A stretch of 64,000 nt of DNA, taken from Tritrichomonas musculus (Eukaryota > Parabasalia > Tritrichomonadida > Tritrichomonadidae). This document shows positions 30,883-42,190 of this stretch, one piece after another. Location: positions 124,001 to 188,000 of the forward strand of contig JAPFFF010000064.1 of NCBI GenBank assembly GCA_039105265.1, read 5' to 3'. A program made the position numbers and the translations under genes. How positions within the stretch are numbered: position 1 is the first letter of the stretch; each line of letters opens with the position of its first letter. Under the pieces are notes generated by a model that was given only the letters and a program-made list of their open reading frames with translations, was not told the origin of the DNA and ran no database searches.

Positions 30883-33267
30883 TTAATAACCATAAAATTC
30901 GAGGAATTTATCAAAAACTTTGTCAAATTCGTCAGATTGTTTATCATCGTAAAAAGTAACAAGAACCTGTTTACAAAATGGAATATATTTCTTTGTATCT
31001 GAACAAGTGATTGCAGCCATGCAGGCTGTATTAAAAACGTTTGGGAAAAGAAATCTTGGCTCTGGAAGAATTCCATTCGAATCGCAATTCCCGTCAAATC
31101 CGGATGCGATATTGTTACTCGAGTAAACATTTGTGATTTGATTAAAGTTATTGCTAAAAATTGTTACGAACTTTTTGAATGTGAAAAGATCGTCGAAATT
31201 AATATTACTTTCTCCATCTGATGCCTCGAAAACTGTTCCTTGTATGTCATTGAAAAAAGATGCAACTTTAATAGAAGTTCCAGAAATTGAATGGCCGATA
31301 GCATACAAAGCATCATGAGAAAAATTGAATTGCCCATAAAGTTCTGAAATTTTATTCATTTCATTCAATGATATCAAGTCATAATAAAACAGTTTTCTGT
31401 TCACCCATTCAATGAAAAGGAAAATATCACGATTGAAACTTCTTATTAATGAGTAAAGAATCAAGAAGCTCTCAATGATTTCTGGACCATACTTCCTTCC
31501 TATCGTCTCTGTGAAATATCCCATACCCCAGCGGTTTTCATATCCTCCACCAACCACGTAATGAGTTCCTGCCATCAATTGACCATCGCCCGTGATGAAT
31601 TGGGGCTGAATGACTGTTTCTGAGTCAATGTTGATTTGATATCGCTCAAATCCTGGGATGTCTTCATAATAGACTGTATGATAAGCAGGCCAGTAATGTT
31701 GTGTGAACGAGTCCCATTCATCTTCACAATTTTTGGTGCCACTTTTATTGACACATTTTTCATAGTTTGTCAATAATTCTTCTCCTTCTTCTGTCAAATT
31801 GACAAATTCGTGATCTTTGAAATAATCAGTGTTGGTGATGTCAAATTGTTTCTTCAAAAATGTAATGTTATTGTCGTATGAATAGTAGCTGAGTGTTTGG
31901 TTCAATATCTTGTCAGATGTAATAACAATCATCGTGTTATTAGTAATTTTTTTACACATGATTCGAATCCCATCTTCTTCATAATTGCGTCCAAAAATGT
32001 ATTTCATCGTTGAATTGAACAGGCCTCGATTTGCTGGTGACAAATAACATTTGCCATTTTCTGTTAAATTGTACAAACGTGGCAATGTAGTCAACATTGC
32101 GAAATCTTCTAATTTTAGACTTCCATCTTTTTGTGCTTTTGTAAAGCAAAATCCTTCTGGATGAAAAGTTCTTCCTTCACCTAATTTGAACCATGTTTGA
32201 TTGTTCTCAATATATTTTGCACTTTGGTAATAAGGGAATTGTTCTGTTAAAGGAACTCGAATTATAGCAATAAATATGAATGCTGAAAAAAAGAAAATAC
32301 AAAGTGTTGCATATAATGTATATTTTGCTTTTTTCATTTTGATTGAATGAATAAGCCTTTCTGGATTTATCATCATATCAATGACATTAAATGCAATACT
32401 TTTGTATAAACAGCAAAGTCTGACAATAGTTATTAATATAAAATGCTTCAATGTTATTGAATGAACAGCAAATGGATAAATAACAGAATATGCTTGAAAG
32501 CCAAAAACAATTGTTCCTATTATTACTTTATATAATATTGGATTGCAACATTTGCAACGAATTTCTTTGTTATATGATTTGGTAAACATTCCTCTCATTG
32601 TCATGATATAAAATATGCTCTCTTTCAAAAATTTAAATACTTTTGCATTTACTTTTTTATTTTCTTTATTGATGTCATTTTCAACAGGCTGTCTATGAAA
32701 CTTCTTGTAAATTAACCATATTAATTGACCAACGAAAACAAAAAGTAAAATCGCGACTTCAACAATAACAGCAAATATTGATAATATAATTTTGCTGACA
32801 TATACTAATAACAATATAAAAGTAAGGATTGATATCAAGGCAACTGAATAACCGATTATTATTTTCTTATTTGCTTTTTTAATATATTCAATATCTGTGC
32901 TTTCATAATAATTTCTTAATGCTAAAAATTTGGTAATATAAGTGAAAATCAATTTCACAATTTCGATGTAATCAGAAACGAAATAAACGCAAATTAATGC
33001 CAATGTGTATAATATTCCAATTTCAAAAAAATTACCAAACATTCTGACGAACATATCATACAAACTTTTGGTAAATAATGATAACCATTGATTTAAATAA
33101 AAGTGAAATGTTAACAAGACAAGTGCTGCAAAAGAATAATATAAAAAATATGAAAGCAAAAGTGTTGCTACACTAAGGAAAAACATCAATAAATAAATAA
33201 GGAAATTGAAAAAATGAGTCTTGCAACTTCTTTTGGGTTTCTTCTCTCTAAATAGTATTAAATCCAT
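30883..33267 (-). CDS. Multi-pass membrane protein with lipase-like alpha/beta-hydrolase domain
   Basis: 794 residues. The first 345 contain about seven hydrophobic segments, with a cytoplasmic CKCC cysteine cluster (CKCCNPILYKVI) and Lys-rich loops between them. The remaining 450 residues are polar, with N-glycosylation sequons and spaced cysteines, so they probably lie outside the cell or in a lumen. Near residue 658 is YAIGHSISGTSIK, the GxSxG nucleophile elbow in the form seen in class 3 lipases, preceded by a long helical stretch as in that fold. The catalytic Asp and His cannot be assigned with confidence. It may cleave membrane or host lipids (inference). Trichomonads have many similar unnamed membrane lipase-like proteins. 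Same strand as the LRR-kinase but separated by the nested transposons. Confidence 0.75.
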   Translation of the reverse strand: MDLILFREKKPKRSCKTHFFNFLIYLLMFFLSVATLLLSYFLYYSFAALVLLTFHFYLNQWLSLFTKSLYDMFVRMFGNFFEIGILYTLALICVYFVSDYIEIVKLIFTYITKFLALRNYYESTDIEYIKKANKKIIIGYSVALISILTFILLLVYVSKIILSIFAVIVEVAILLFVFVGQLIWLIYKKFHRQPVENDINKENKKVNAKVFKFLKESIFYIMTMRGMFTKSYNKEIRCKCCNPILYKVIIGTIVFGFQAYSVIYPFAVHSITLKHFILITIVRLCCLYKSIAFNVIDMMINPERLIHSIKMKKAKYTLYATLCIFFFSAFIFIAIIRVPLTEQFPYYQSAKYIENNQTWFKLGEGRTFHPEGFCFTKAQKDGSLKLEDFAMLTTLPRLYNLTENGKCYLSPANRGLFNSTMKYIFGRNYEEDGIRIMCKKITNNTMIVITSDKILNQTLSYYSYDNNITFLKKQFDITNTDYFKDHEFVNLTEEGEELLTNYEKCVNKSGTKNCEDEWDSFTQHYWPAYHTVYYEDIPGFERYQINIDSETVIQPQFITGDGQLMAGTHYVVGGGYENRWGMGYFTETIGRKYGPEIIESFLILYSLIRSFNRDIFLFIEWVNRKLFYYDLISLNEMNKISELYGQFNFSHDALYAIGHSISGTSIKVASFFNDIQGTVFEASDGESNINFDDLFTFKKFVTIFSNNFNQITNVYSSNNIASGFDGNCDSNGILPEPRFLFPNVFNTACMAAITCSDTKKYIPFCKQVLVTFYDDKQSDEFDKVFDKFLEFYGY

Positions 33268-34199
33268 CTTATATATTCTACAGTTTACTTGAATGTTTTA
33301 TTGAATTGCGTTATTAATAACGAACACAATTGAAAAATTATAACAAATTTTAAATAAAAAACGGATTTCATTGAAATTTCGATTAAAACAAAACTAACTA
33401 AAATTTTTTTACAAATGGGCAATATAGATTGAATTTTTTTTTTTCCAAAAGCCTAATTTAGTTTAATCTTTATTGCCCATTTACAAATAAATATAAAAAA
33501 TTGATTTAAATGCTTTATTAAATGATATTTCATTAAATTAAAAAAGATCAAAAAAAAAAAATATTAATTTTTACATTATAATAATCTTAATTAGTAAGTT
33601 GCGAAATGAAAATATTTTAATAAGCACTTGAATATGTGAAGACAAAAAAGTAATATTATAATTTTAATATTTTAATCATTTATAATAAAATGTATAAATC
33701 AGAAAATGTTACTTAAAAAGAAGTATTTTATCTAAAAAATAAAAATGAGTGATTTGATGGAATATCATATGAAATGCAATTCATAATTTCATTAACAAAT
33801 TTTTTTTTTATCTCATTGATTGCCGCTTGATATATACTCTTTGTATTTATTTATAACAATTTATATGTATTATGATTGATTTAATGAGGTAAAAACTTTT
33901 ATTAATTAAGTTTTAGCAAGAAAAAAAAGCAACTTTCAAAATTCTTAGGATAGCATTCAATTTCAAAAAGTTTACAGAATTACGAAAAAGCATTTAAACT
34001 TGTCATTTAATTCGAATAATGTTCATGATCCTTCAAATGAAGCTTAGAAACCTGATATTACTGATTATTCGATTGACTATTAAGGCATTAAATTCATTGA
34101 AAAAAAGTGAATTATATTTTGTTAATGATGAAAATATCAACATCATCGCCAACATACCGATTGTAATTAGAAAATCTATCGTTCTGTGTATACTTCATT
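33268..34199. other. AT-rich spacer with an inverted repeat
   Basis: No gene. At 33408-33430 and about 33465-33486, the sequence TTTACAAATGGGCAATA and its near complement form a stem of about 22 bases around a T-rich loop. A 14-base palindrome CGTTATTAATAACG lies near 33308-33321, upstream of the lipase-like gene. Confidence 0.6.
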
Positions 34200-34400
34200 T
34201 CAACTTTTTTTGACTTTTTCAATGTATTGTCGATATTCGTCTTCATCAACGTCCTCTGTAATGAAGCCTGCGTCACTTTCGAGTTGTTTGTCAATTTGGT
34301 CAAATGTTGGCCTTTCATTTGGTTCTTTTGACCAACAATTTTGAATAAGAATACGATAGGAATTTTGAATGTCATTTGGAAGTTCGGAAAATTCATTCAA
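34200..34400 (-). pseudogene. Fragment of a TKL-like protein kinase (C-lobe end)
   Basis: 66 codons that include SYRILIQNCWSKEPNERPTF, the last kinase subdomain (the conserved CW-x6-RP-x-F motif), followed by an acidic tail. No glycine loop, HRD or DFG is found on this strand over the next kilobase upstream, so only the 3' end of a kinase gene remains. It resembles the same region of the LRR-kinase at 27.0 kb (NSCWSTSPGDRPSF), but not closely enough to be a recent copy. Confidence 0.75.
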
Positions 34401-36245
34401 ATTTTTTTGTTAGATAATATGGAAAAAAAAAATTAATGGTCAATTTATATAAACTTCGGCTCTTTAGATTTTTTGTTGTAAGCTTGATATATTAATTAAA
34501 AAATATTTGATTGAGGGATCATAAAGAGATAATGCTCTCTATTAAAAACAAAATTTACAAAATTATATACGTTTATAATTATTTTTTTTTTAGTTATCAA
34601 TTCAAATGCATTTTTATTAACCGCGTTTTAAAAAACGTACACTTGGAAAAAATTTATTCCAAAAACTCAATCCAAATTTTTAGCATTAAAAAAAATCAAA
34701 ATTGCAAATATACAAAAGTTAATTATTTTATATAAGTAAGACTAATCTCCTTTCTGTGAAATTCGAAAATTTTGCATATTAAATTTTAATATTTTTTTGA
34801 TGTCATGCTGAAATATATTCATTTATGATTATTATTGAAAAGTATTAATAAATTTTTATTTTGAGAATCATTAATATAAACATAATTATATTTTTTAAAA
34901 AATGATAAACCTTATTTGGTTGTGTTGAATGGTATTATAAAGAAGTTATTGTAAAAATAAAATCGATAAATATGCATATTTGGTTATTATATGATTTATT
35001 AAAAAAATCATAAGAAACTATTATGACAAATCTATATATCATCTAAAATAGTAATCAGAAAATTGTTATAAATGCTTTTTGGTTTGAAATTGAATGTTGT
35101 GGTTAAATAAATATTACGATATTTAGAATGATCCTCATTTTAAAAGATATTATTGGTGAAAAAGCTTTACTTAGGGTTAGTTTCAATAACATAGGAGAAA
35201 AAATGAAAATCATTAAAAGAATTAGTTTTTTTTAATTAATTTTGATAGATGGCTCATGTGACCATTTATCCATTCAAAACATGAGAGTGCACCCTTAATA
35301 CTAAAAAATATAAATATATGAGATGAATTTATTAAAGATCATGTTTTTTGTTTTAAATTTGAGTAAATTATTGATTCTGACGTTTTTTGGATTTACTTTT
35401 ACTTCAATGGATCTTTTATGAAATATTTTTAACCAAACGTATCGATACTTTTATACATATTAACAGTTGTTTAAATAGATAATATCAATATTTTTCAAGA
35501 AATATAACAGCTACTGGAGATTGTCAATATATAAAGTTGATATTTTTTAAAATAACAAAAAAAAATAAAGGTGGGTGGGGTTTTGTTTGGAATAAAAATT
35601 CTTTTATTTGATATATTATATTTATAATATAATATTATTTGGAATTATTAATTATTTATAAGTATTTATTCGTTGATCGCAGCTAAATATATGTTTTTAT
35701 TTTTCAGTCGTCATTGAATTTTTTTGAATAGGAATAATTGAAAAAATTAAAATAAAATAAAATATGTATTTTTTATTATAATACTCTTGGGTTTTAACTA
35801 TTTACATACGCAATTGATCATTTTCTTTTTTGAATGGAATGCTATCTCTTTTCAATTTGAGAATTGGCTAATAAAAGTTTTGATTATTCACTAAAAACTC
35901 TTTTTAGAGTTGCAAAGTATGATTTTTTAAACGATCATTACTTATGATTCATTTTGAAATTTTGAATTTCAAAGAGAGTTTTCTTTTATTTTAATTGTGA
36001 ATCTAGAAAAAATATTGGATTCAACAAACATGGATTTTGATCTTTTTTCTGAAGTTTTAGGCCTTTTGATGTCTTAATATGTGTTTTAAGAAATGAATTT
36101 TGGGACAATTATCGATTAAACATAAAATTAACAGATGAGATTCTGTTGGTTAATTCAAAATTAAGCTCCTTAGGCTTGAATATTTCATTTTATGATAATC
36201 TCAAGTAAGTTTAAAAAAAGAGTTTCTAGTATGTTTTCATTTATT
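34401..36245. other. AT-rich spacer
   Basis: About 1.8 kb with no supported gene or repeat; only short low-complexity open frames rich in Phe, Ile, Lys and Asn. Confidence 0.5.
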
Positions 36246-36247
36246 TA

Positions 36248-37540
36248 CCCTGAGAGGACCTTTATTTCGTCTGGACTTTTTGAAAGTATGCTTCCATTTA
36301 TGTTACTTAAATTTCAATGCATTCTGAAATATATTCAAAATAAATTCTGATAAAATTAAATAAGATATTCAATCTCAATGGATTTTCAAAGTTTAAAAAA
36401 AATAAAATTTTCTTTTCACGTTAAATCTAAATATATCTTTATATTAAATCAAATTTTAGAAAAAGGAATACCTTATTTCAAATTTTTATTGTTTTTTTCA
36501 GCGGTTTTACACAATTTTTGAAATAAACTCGAATAGTCATATCACTACGACTATTCGAAAGAGTTTCAATTTTCTAGATATTCCTTGATTATAGCAAGCA
36601 ATGATCCAACCCAATTAATCCTCTACAAAACACAAAGCGCATTCATCAATATTTTCATGTTTTTTCATGTTTTTCTACTCATTTTTTTTTTTCTGATCTT
36701 TCAAATAGATCGTAAATTTCAATATATCAGTAACAATATTAATATAAAAACCTCATTAAAGAACTTTAACTCGCACTTAATGTTATTTTTTTAAATATTT
36801 CTGAAATATTCAATTTAACTAAACCATTTTTTTTAATATTTTAATGTTTAAATCTTGTTTTATTATTTGTTTCTGTCATAAATTTGCTTTTTTAGACTTA
36901 ATAATGTTGCCATGTTTACTTTTTTTTCAATTAAATTCTTATCATTTCTTTTTAATTTGGAATAAAACAGTGATTTATGAATAAAAAACATTTATTATAT
37001 GAGATGCATTATTTTTTTCTTTCATTCTTTAAGATTTAATGACTTTGTTTTTAATCCTTATTTGCTATAACGTATAAATTGCCACCACTTTTCAAAATGA
37101 TATATATTTATTATTACATAAAAATAAAAAACTTGACCAAAGGAAATTCTTTAACGCTATTTAATTATCAAGATATTTCAATTTTTATGATTTTTTAAAA
37201 CATATTTTGATGGGGAACCACTAATTTTTCTGATTCCAATCAATTTCAAATCCGATAAAACCTCAAAATACATAAATAATCTAAGAAAAAATGTTAACTT
37301 GTAAAGATATTCGAAATTATATATTGAGAGAAAATTTAAAAAATAGAAATAAACTGCACCATAAGTAAAGATAAGATGAAATAAACAAATCTACCAAAGG
37401 AATTTTAAAAATATCTCATATTCAAGGACTTTTATCTGAATTTTGAAGTTTTATTTTCATTATTTTTTTTTTTTTTTGAATAAATTGAGAGAAATTGAGA
37501 GTATAAAATTTTGTCTGACGAAATAAAGGTCACTTGAGGG
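36248..37540. mobile_element. Mariner-like DNA transposon relic, TA-flanked
   Basis: The left end CCCTGAGAGGACCTTTATTT and the reverse complement of the right end (CCCTCAAGTGACCTTTATTT) share about 21 of 26 bases and are each flanked by TA (36246-36247 and 37541-37542). Spacing of 1293 bp is the normal size of a mariner, and mariner elements are known in Trichomonas. No transposase frame survives, so it is an old or internally decayed copy. A strong hairpin lies at 36517-36568 inside it. Confidence 0.65.
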
Positions 37541-38782
37541 TATGTATCTTTATAGAATATGAAAATTTACAAATTGAGAAAAGAATCTAATATCTCACAA
37601 AATTTGTGTAATATCATTGAATTATTTAATAATTAATACTTGATTATTTAATATGTTATATAATATAATTATTATCTATTTATTTGTGTAGTTATTTGTT
37701 TACATTTTATTTCATTTTTAAATATATATTATTAAATAATCAATAAGATATAATAATGTAACAAAAAATAATATCATAATACAAATTTTAAAACAAATAT
37801 ATTTATATTAAAATAGTGTTTTAATTTGATATATATGATTATATATTGTTTATATATTTATATTAATGTTATTATAATATTTATATATTTAAATTTCTGT
37901 TATATATTGAGATAATACATTTTTTAAAAATACGGTTTGAATTCAAAATTTTGAATATATTTTCTGAGTACCATTTTGTATAGTTTATTTTAATTGTAAA
38001 ATAGCGGTTACATAGAAAAGAGAAAAAGCCCCTGAAAAAGCATTCACTTTTTCTTAAAATAAATTTTATATTTTTACAAAAAATTCATAGAATAACGTAT
38101 AAACTAAACAAAAAGAAAAGATAAACTTATCAATTTTTATAATTCAAAAATACTCCAATCACATTCAAATATTTTTTGAGTGTATATCTTTTTATAATAA
38201 TTATAAATGAATTTTCATTTGCATATATTATTATTTATATACTACAAATATTAATTAAAAATCAAAAAATTATAGCTACTGTCATCATATTAATCCAAAT
38301 ATTTGTTTCAATTTCTAAAAAATAATAAAATATAAAAATAATGGTGATGCTCGAGTAAAATTTGAATTATAATTTTTTAAATTGATTAAAAATAAATATA
38401 AAGATATATATTATAATATAATAAATAAAATATAACTGAATTGTAAATTTTTTCCAAAATGTGACAAAAATCTCCGATTTCACAATTTTATGAAAGAATT
38501 GACGAATCATTAATTATAATTTATATTCGGTAATAGATGCTTGTATATATATTTGATTTGCTAATATTTAAATTTATTCAAATATTATAATTTTAGAAAA
38601 ATCCTATAGAGATTTGCAGAGTGCTGCCCCTTCTATATTTTCTGAGAAACAAAAATTGATAAGATTTTATTGAATTTTAAATTGAGAAAATTCTGAATAA
38701 GATTATTTTTTTCCTCATTCAATTTTAATATACATATATAGTTACGCAGCATTAATTTTGTAGTTCCGGACCTCATTTAACT
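37541..38782. other. AT-rich spacer
   Basis: 1.2 kb of A/T-rich sequence with no gene or named structure seen. Confidence 0.5.
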
Positions 38783-40004
38783 AAAGGTGTGGAAACTCTG
38801 AAGTATTGAATTTTTTTTGAGAGAAAAAATCATGAATATTTCATATATTCAGATAAAATTCATTCCAACATGATTAGTATATGAATTAATTATGGTAGAC
38901 ATGATTTGGGCCAGATTAAATTTACTGGTATGGAGATATCCAAAATGATCAAAATAACTAATTTTCTAAATATGCAGTAATTGTTACGGGACAATATAAG
39001 CTCAAAAGGTATGAAATGTATTGTCCTATATTTTAAGCTAAAATTACAAAAAATGGACGGCTATAGATTTAGATAATAAAAAAATATGTGCAAAATTTAA
39101 CCAAATTTCAAATTTCTTTGAAATTCTCTTACAGAATTATAAAAAATCAAAATATATATTTCATAATGGTCTATATTTTCGATTAGCACCACTTAAAATA
39201 TCAATTGTCTGGCTAGATAAAGAGATATGAAATTCCTCTCAAAATTATTCAAAAAGTTTACCAACTAAATTAACGTATAATACTTCAGACATTCAAAAAG
39301 TTTATTTTTAAAAAAGCCCAAAATATAAATATATGATTTAAAATTAAATGAAATTGCAATTTTATGAAAAAAATATAGAATATGTTCGAAATTAATTAAA
39401 TAGCAAAAAATAAAAAAAATACTTATATAAATGCACATATAATCATTTTAATGGAAACTATAAACTAACACCAGATAAAGTAAGGATATATAAAAAAGTG
39501 TTTTAAGTATATTTATTAATTTTTAGAATGATCAGATCAATTAAGTAAGATCTGAGATTTAATATCTCTAGAGCTCCAAACTTTAAAGCACAAGATACAT
39601 TGTAATATCTATATAATAATCTTAAAAATTCCATAAATTACAAAAAAAAGTAATTCTTTAAAGACACCTCATGATCATTATTAAATAATTCCCAAAAGAT
39701 ATATCCCAAACTTCAAATATTTTAGATATTGCATCAAATATTTCAATATTATACACAGAAAAGCTAAATAAAATATAAAAATTATTCATTTACAGCCTTT
39801 TTTGAATGATGATAAAAGCATGATATTGATATGTTATATGAAAAATATATTACATAAACCTTTCAATTTAAATATGCTATTATCTTGATTTTCTTTCAGC
39901 AAATATTATAATATTTTTTATGTTTATGATTTATATGAGAAATTATATATATTATAAAAGTTATAAATGAAAGCATAAGAGAGAAAAAAGTTTCCACACC
40001 TTTT
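38783..40004. mobile_element. Possible decayed DNA transposon
   Basis: AAAGGTGTGGAAACT at 38783-38797 recurs inverted at about 39989-40004 (AGTTTCCACACCTTTT). The 1.2-kb spacing would suit a small DNA transposon, and the pair abuts the 771-bp element that follows. The ends are short and no sure target duplication or transposase was found, so this is tentative. Confidence 0.35.
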
Positions 40005-40030
40005 TTAACTCTTATAATATATACTGTTGC

Positions 40031-40801
40031 TCCACTTTTGTAACGGAAAAATCCACTTTCGTAACAGAAAATGTAACCACCAAAATTTTCAAAATTTGTT
40101 ATCACCTAACTTTTTGATTTTTTATCCACTTTCGTAACAGAATTTTCCACTTTCGTAACAGAAAATTTTATTATTTAATTATCTTTGTTTTTAATGAGTT
40201 TTTACATTTTTAATATAATGCAAACAATTGTAGAAAACACAGTAGTTATTGGGAACAACATTTTATTTGAAATTATGGATGAAGATAATTGCAAATATTT
40301 TGCTAAAAAAAGAATTTTTGTTATTTTAAAAGCTTAAAATTCCATTTCAAATGTTTTTTATTTCATCATAATAATGCAATACTGATTTTTTATTTGCTTT
40401 ATCTGAAATTATAATCTAATTGTTTCTTGATTTCTATCCTTTTTTTTATTTTTCATGTTTAATATTAATTTAAATTATAGTACAATTATAAAAACATGAT
40501 TTTCTTCTAAAAAAAGAGTTTTGAGTAAATGCATAATTATTATTAATAACTTAATAAACCTCTTTATAAATATCATTTCTTGATTAAACTTCTCATTATG
40601 AAAGAATTTCGATAAAAAAAGAAATGCAAAATGAAAAATTTGAATTTTTAAAAAATCATAAAAAAAAATTCTGTTACGAAAGTGGAAAATTCTGTTACGA
40701 AAGTGGATAAAAAATCAAAAAGTTAGGTGATAACAAATTTTGAAAATTTTGGTGGTTACATTTTCTGTTACTAAAGTGGATTTTTCCGTTACAAAAGTGG
40801 A
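40031..40801. mobile_element. 771-bp element with ~130-bp inverted ends made of repeated 18-mers
   Basis: About 130 bases at each end are near-perfect inverted repeats. Each end carries four copies of TCCACTTTYGTAACRGAA: two at the tip and two further in, separated by about 60 bases containing ACCACCAAAATTTTCAAAAT. The interior of about 500 bases is AT-rich with no gene. The repeated 18-mers look like subterminal transposase binding sites. No clear target duplication was seen. Likely a non-autonomous DNA transposon of a family I do not recognise. Confidence 0.8.
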
Positions 40802-42155
40802 TATCATTATATTTAAATTATAAATATAAAACAAGAGTATTTTTTTATCGTTACACCACCCATTTTTTTTCTATGGAGGCCCTTATCAAAAATTCAATAG
40901 AATGAAATAAAATCATAAGAGCCAAGACGATTTGAATGGTCCAATACGTTTTTTATTACTGAATAAAATTTCAATAATCTGAATTTTTAATCACTATACT
41001 TTTTATATTTTTAATATAATGTGTTTTTATTCATTTTAACATCATTTTAAATTAATAGTTAGTTCTGGCTAGAAAAAAAATTTTATTACTATAGATATTT
41101 TAAATATTTTTCTCAATTATTACCATTATATTTAGGATGGGTATTTCTATGAGTTAATACAAATTTTGTTTCTCAAAATTGAATTGAAAGAAAAAATATC
41201 AAATATTTATATCTTGCTAAATTATTGATAAATTCAATAATTAAATATATATTTATTTTCATTTAATAATATAATAACAATTTAATAAATTCTTAAATGC
41301 TTATTATTATTTATTATTAGAATTTTGAATATATTAGATCTCCTTTCAAAAAATAAAAAGATTCCTCTAAAAAAGTTTCAATATTTCAGAAGATTCCTCT
41401 AAAAAAGTTTAACTCTCAAATTTGTTAAGATAATTCAAAATTTGTGAAAATTCTCAGAGCTTACACAAATTTCATTAACCAGCCTAATTATATTTCTAAA
41501 AAAAAATTGAGAGCATATTTAAAAATTAAAATTGAGATTTTAAAAATAATATTAAATTTCTTGCGGTAAAATTAAATTATTTATTTATAAATAATTAAAA
41601 ATAATAATAATAATGATAATAATTATAAATAGAGTAAATAATTTAAGGAAATCATTTTAATTTTAAGAATATTGATTATAAAAGCAATTGGAGGTGCAAA
41701 TAAAAAAACAATGTTTATATACTTTCAATACAATTAATTAAATACAAATATTATTTTAAAAAATTTAAATTTTTAAGTCTATATTGCTAATATAATATAA
41801 ATATAATATAACTTAATTAATTTAATGTTTATTAAAAACTTACCTTAGAAATTTGAATTTATTATTTAATTTTATTTTTACATAAAAAAAAAAAAAATTA
41901 TGTGAAGATTTAACTTTTTCTGAAATAAAAAACAATAGCTGATTATTTGATAAGAATAATTTTTTTAATATAAACACTAACAACCAATTTTAACAATGAA
42001 AAATGGAGAAAATCATTTATGGTTGAAATATTTGAATAATAAATAAAGCTTAGGTCAAACTTTTTCAATACTTAAGATTTTCAGAGAAACATTGAAAAAA
42101 ATTGAATGTTTTCTCAAGCATTTTGAATCCAACTTTATTTGGAATAAAGAAAATA
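40802..42155. other. AT-rich spacer upstream of the surface protein gene
   Basis: 1.35 kb with no gene seen. A near-duplicate of about 20 bases (AAGATTCCTCTAAAAAAGTT) occurs twice at about 41358-41377 and 41391-41410. Confidence 0.5.
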
Positions 42156-42160
42156 TCATA
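42156..42160 (+). promoter_or_regulatory. Possible initiator box of the surface protein gene
   Basis: TCATA with the presumed +1 A at 42158, 33 bases before the ATG at 42191; a longer leader than in the other genes here. Confidence 0.4.
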
Positions 42161-42190
42161 TAATTGAGACAAAATTTTATTATTTATTTT

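Noticed and set aside
39896-40105. 69-codon minus-strand frame
   Set aside because: Runs through the inverted end of the 771-bp element and AT-rich flank; no gene-like features.
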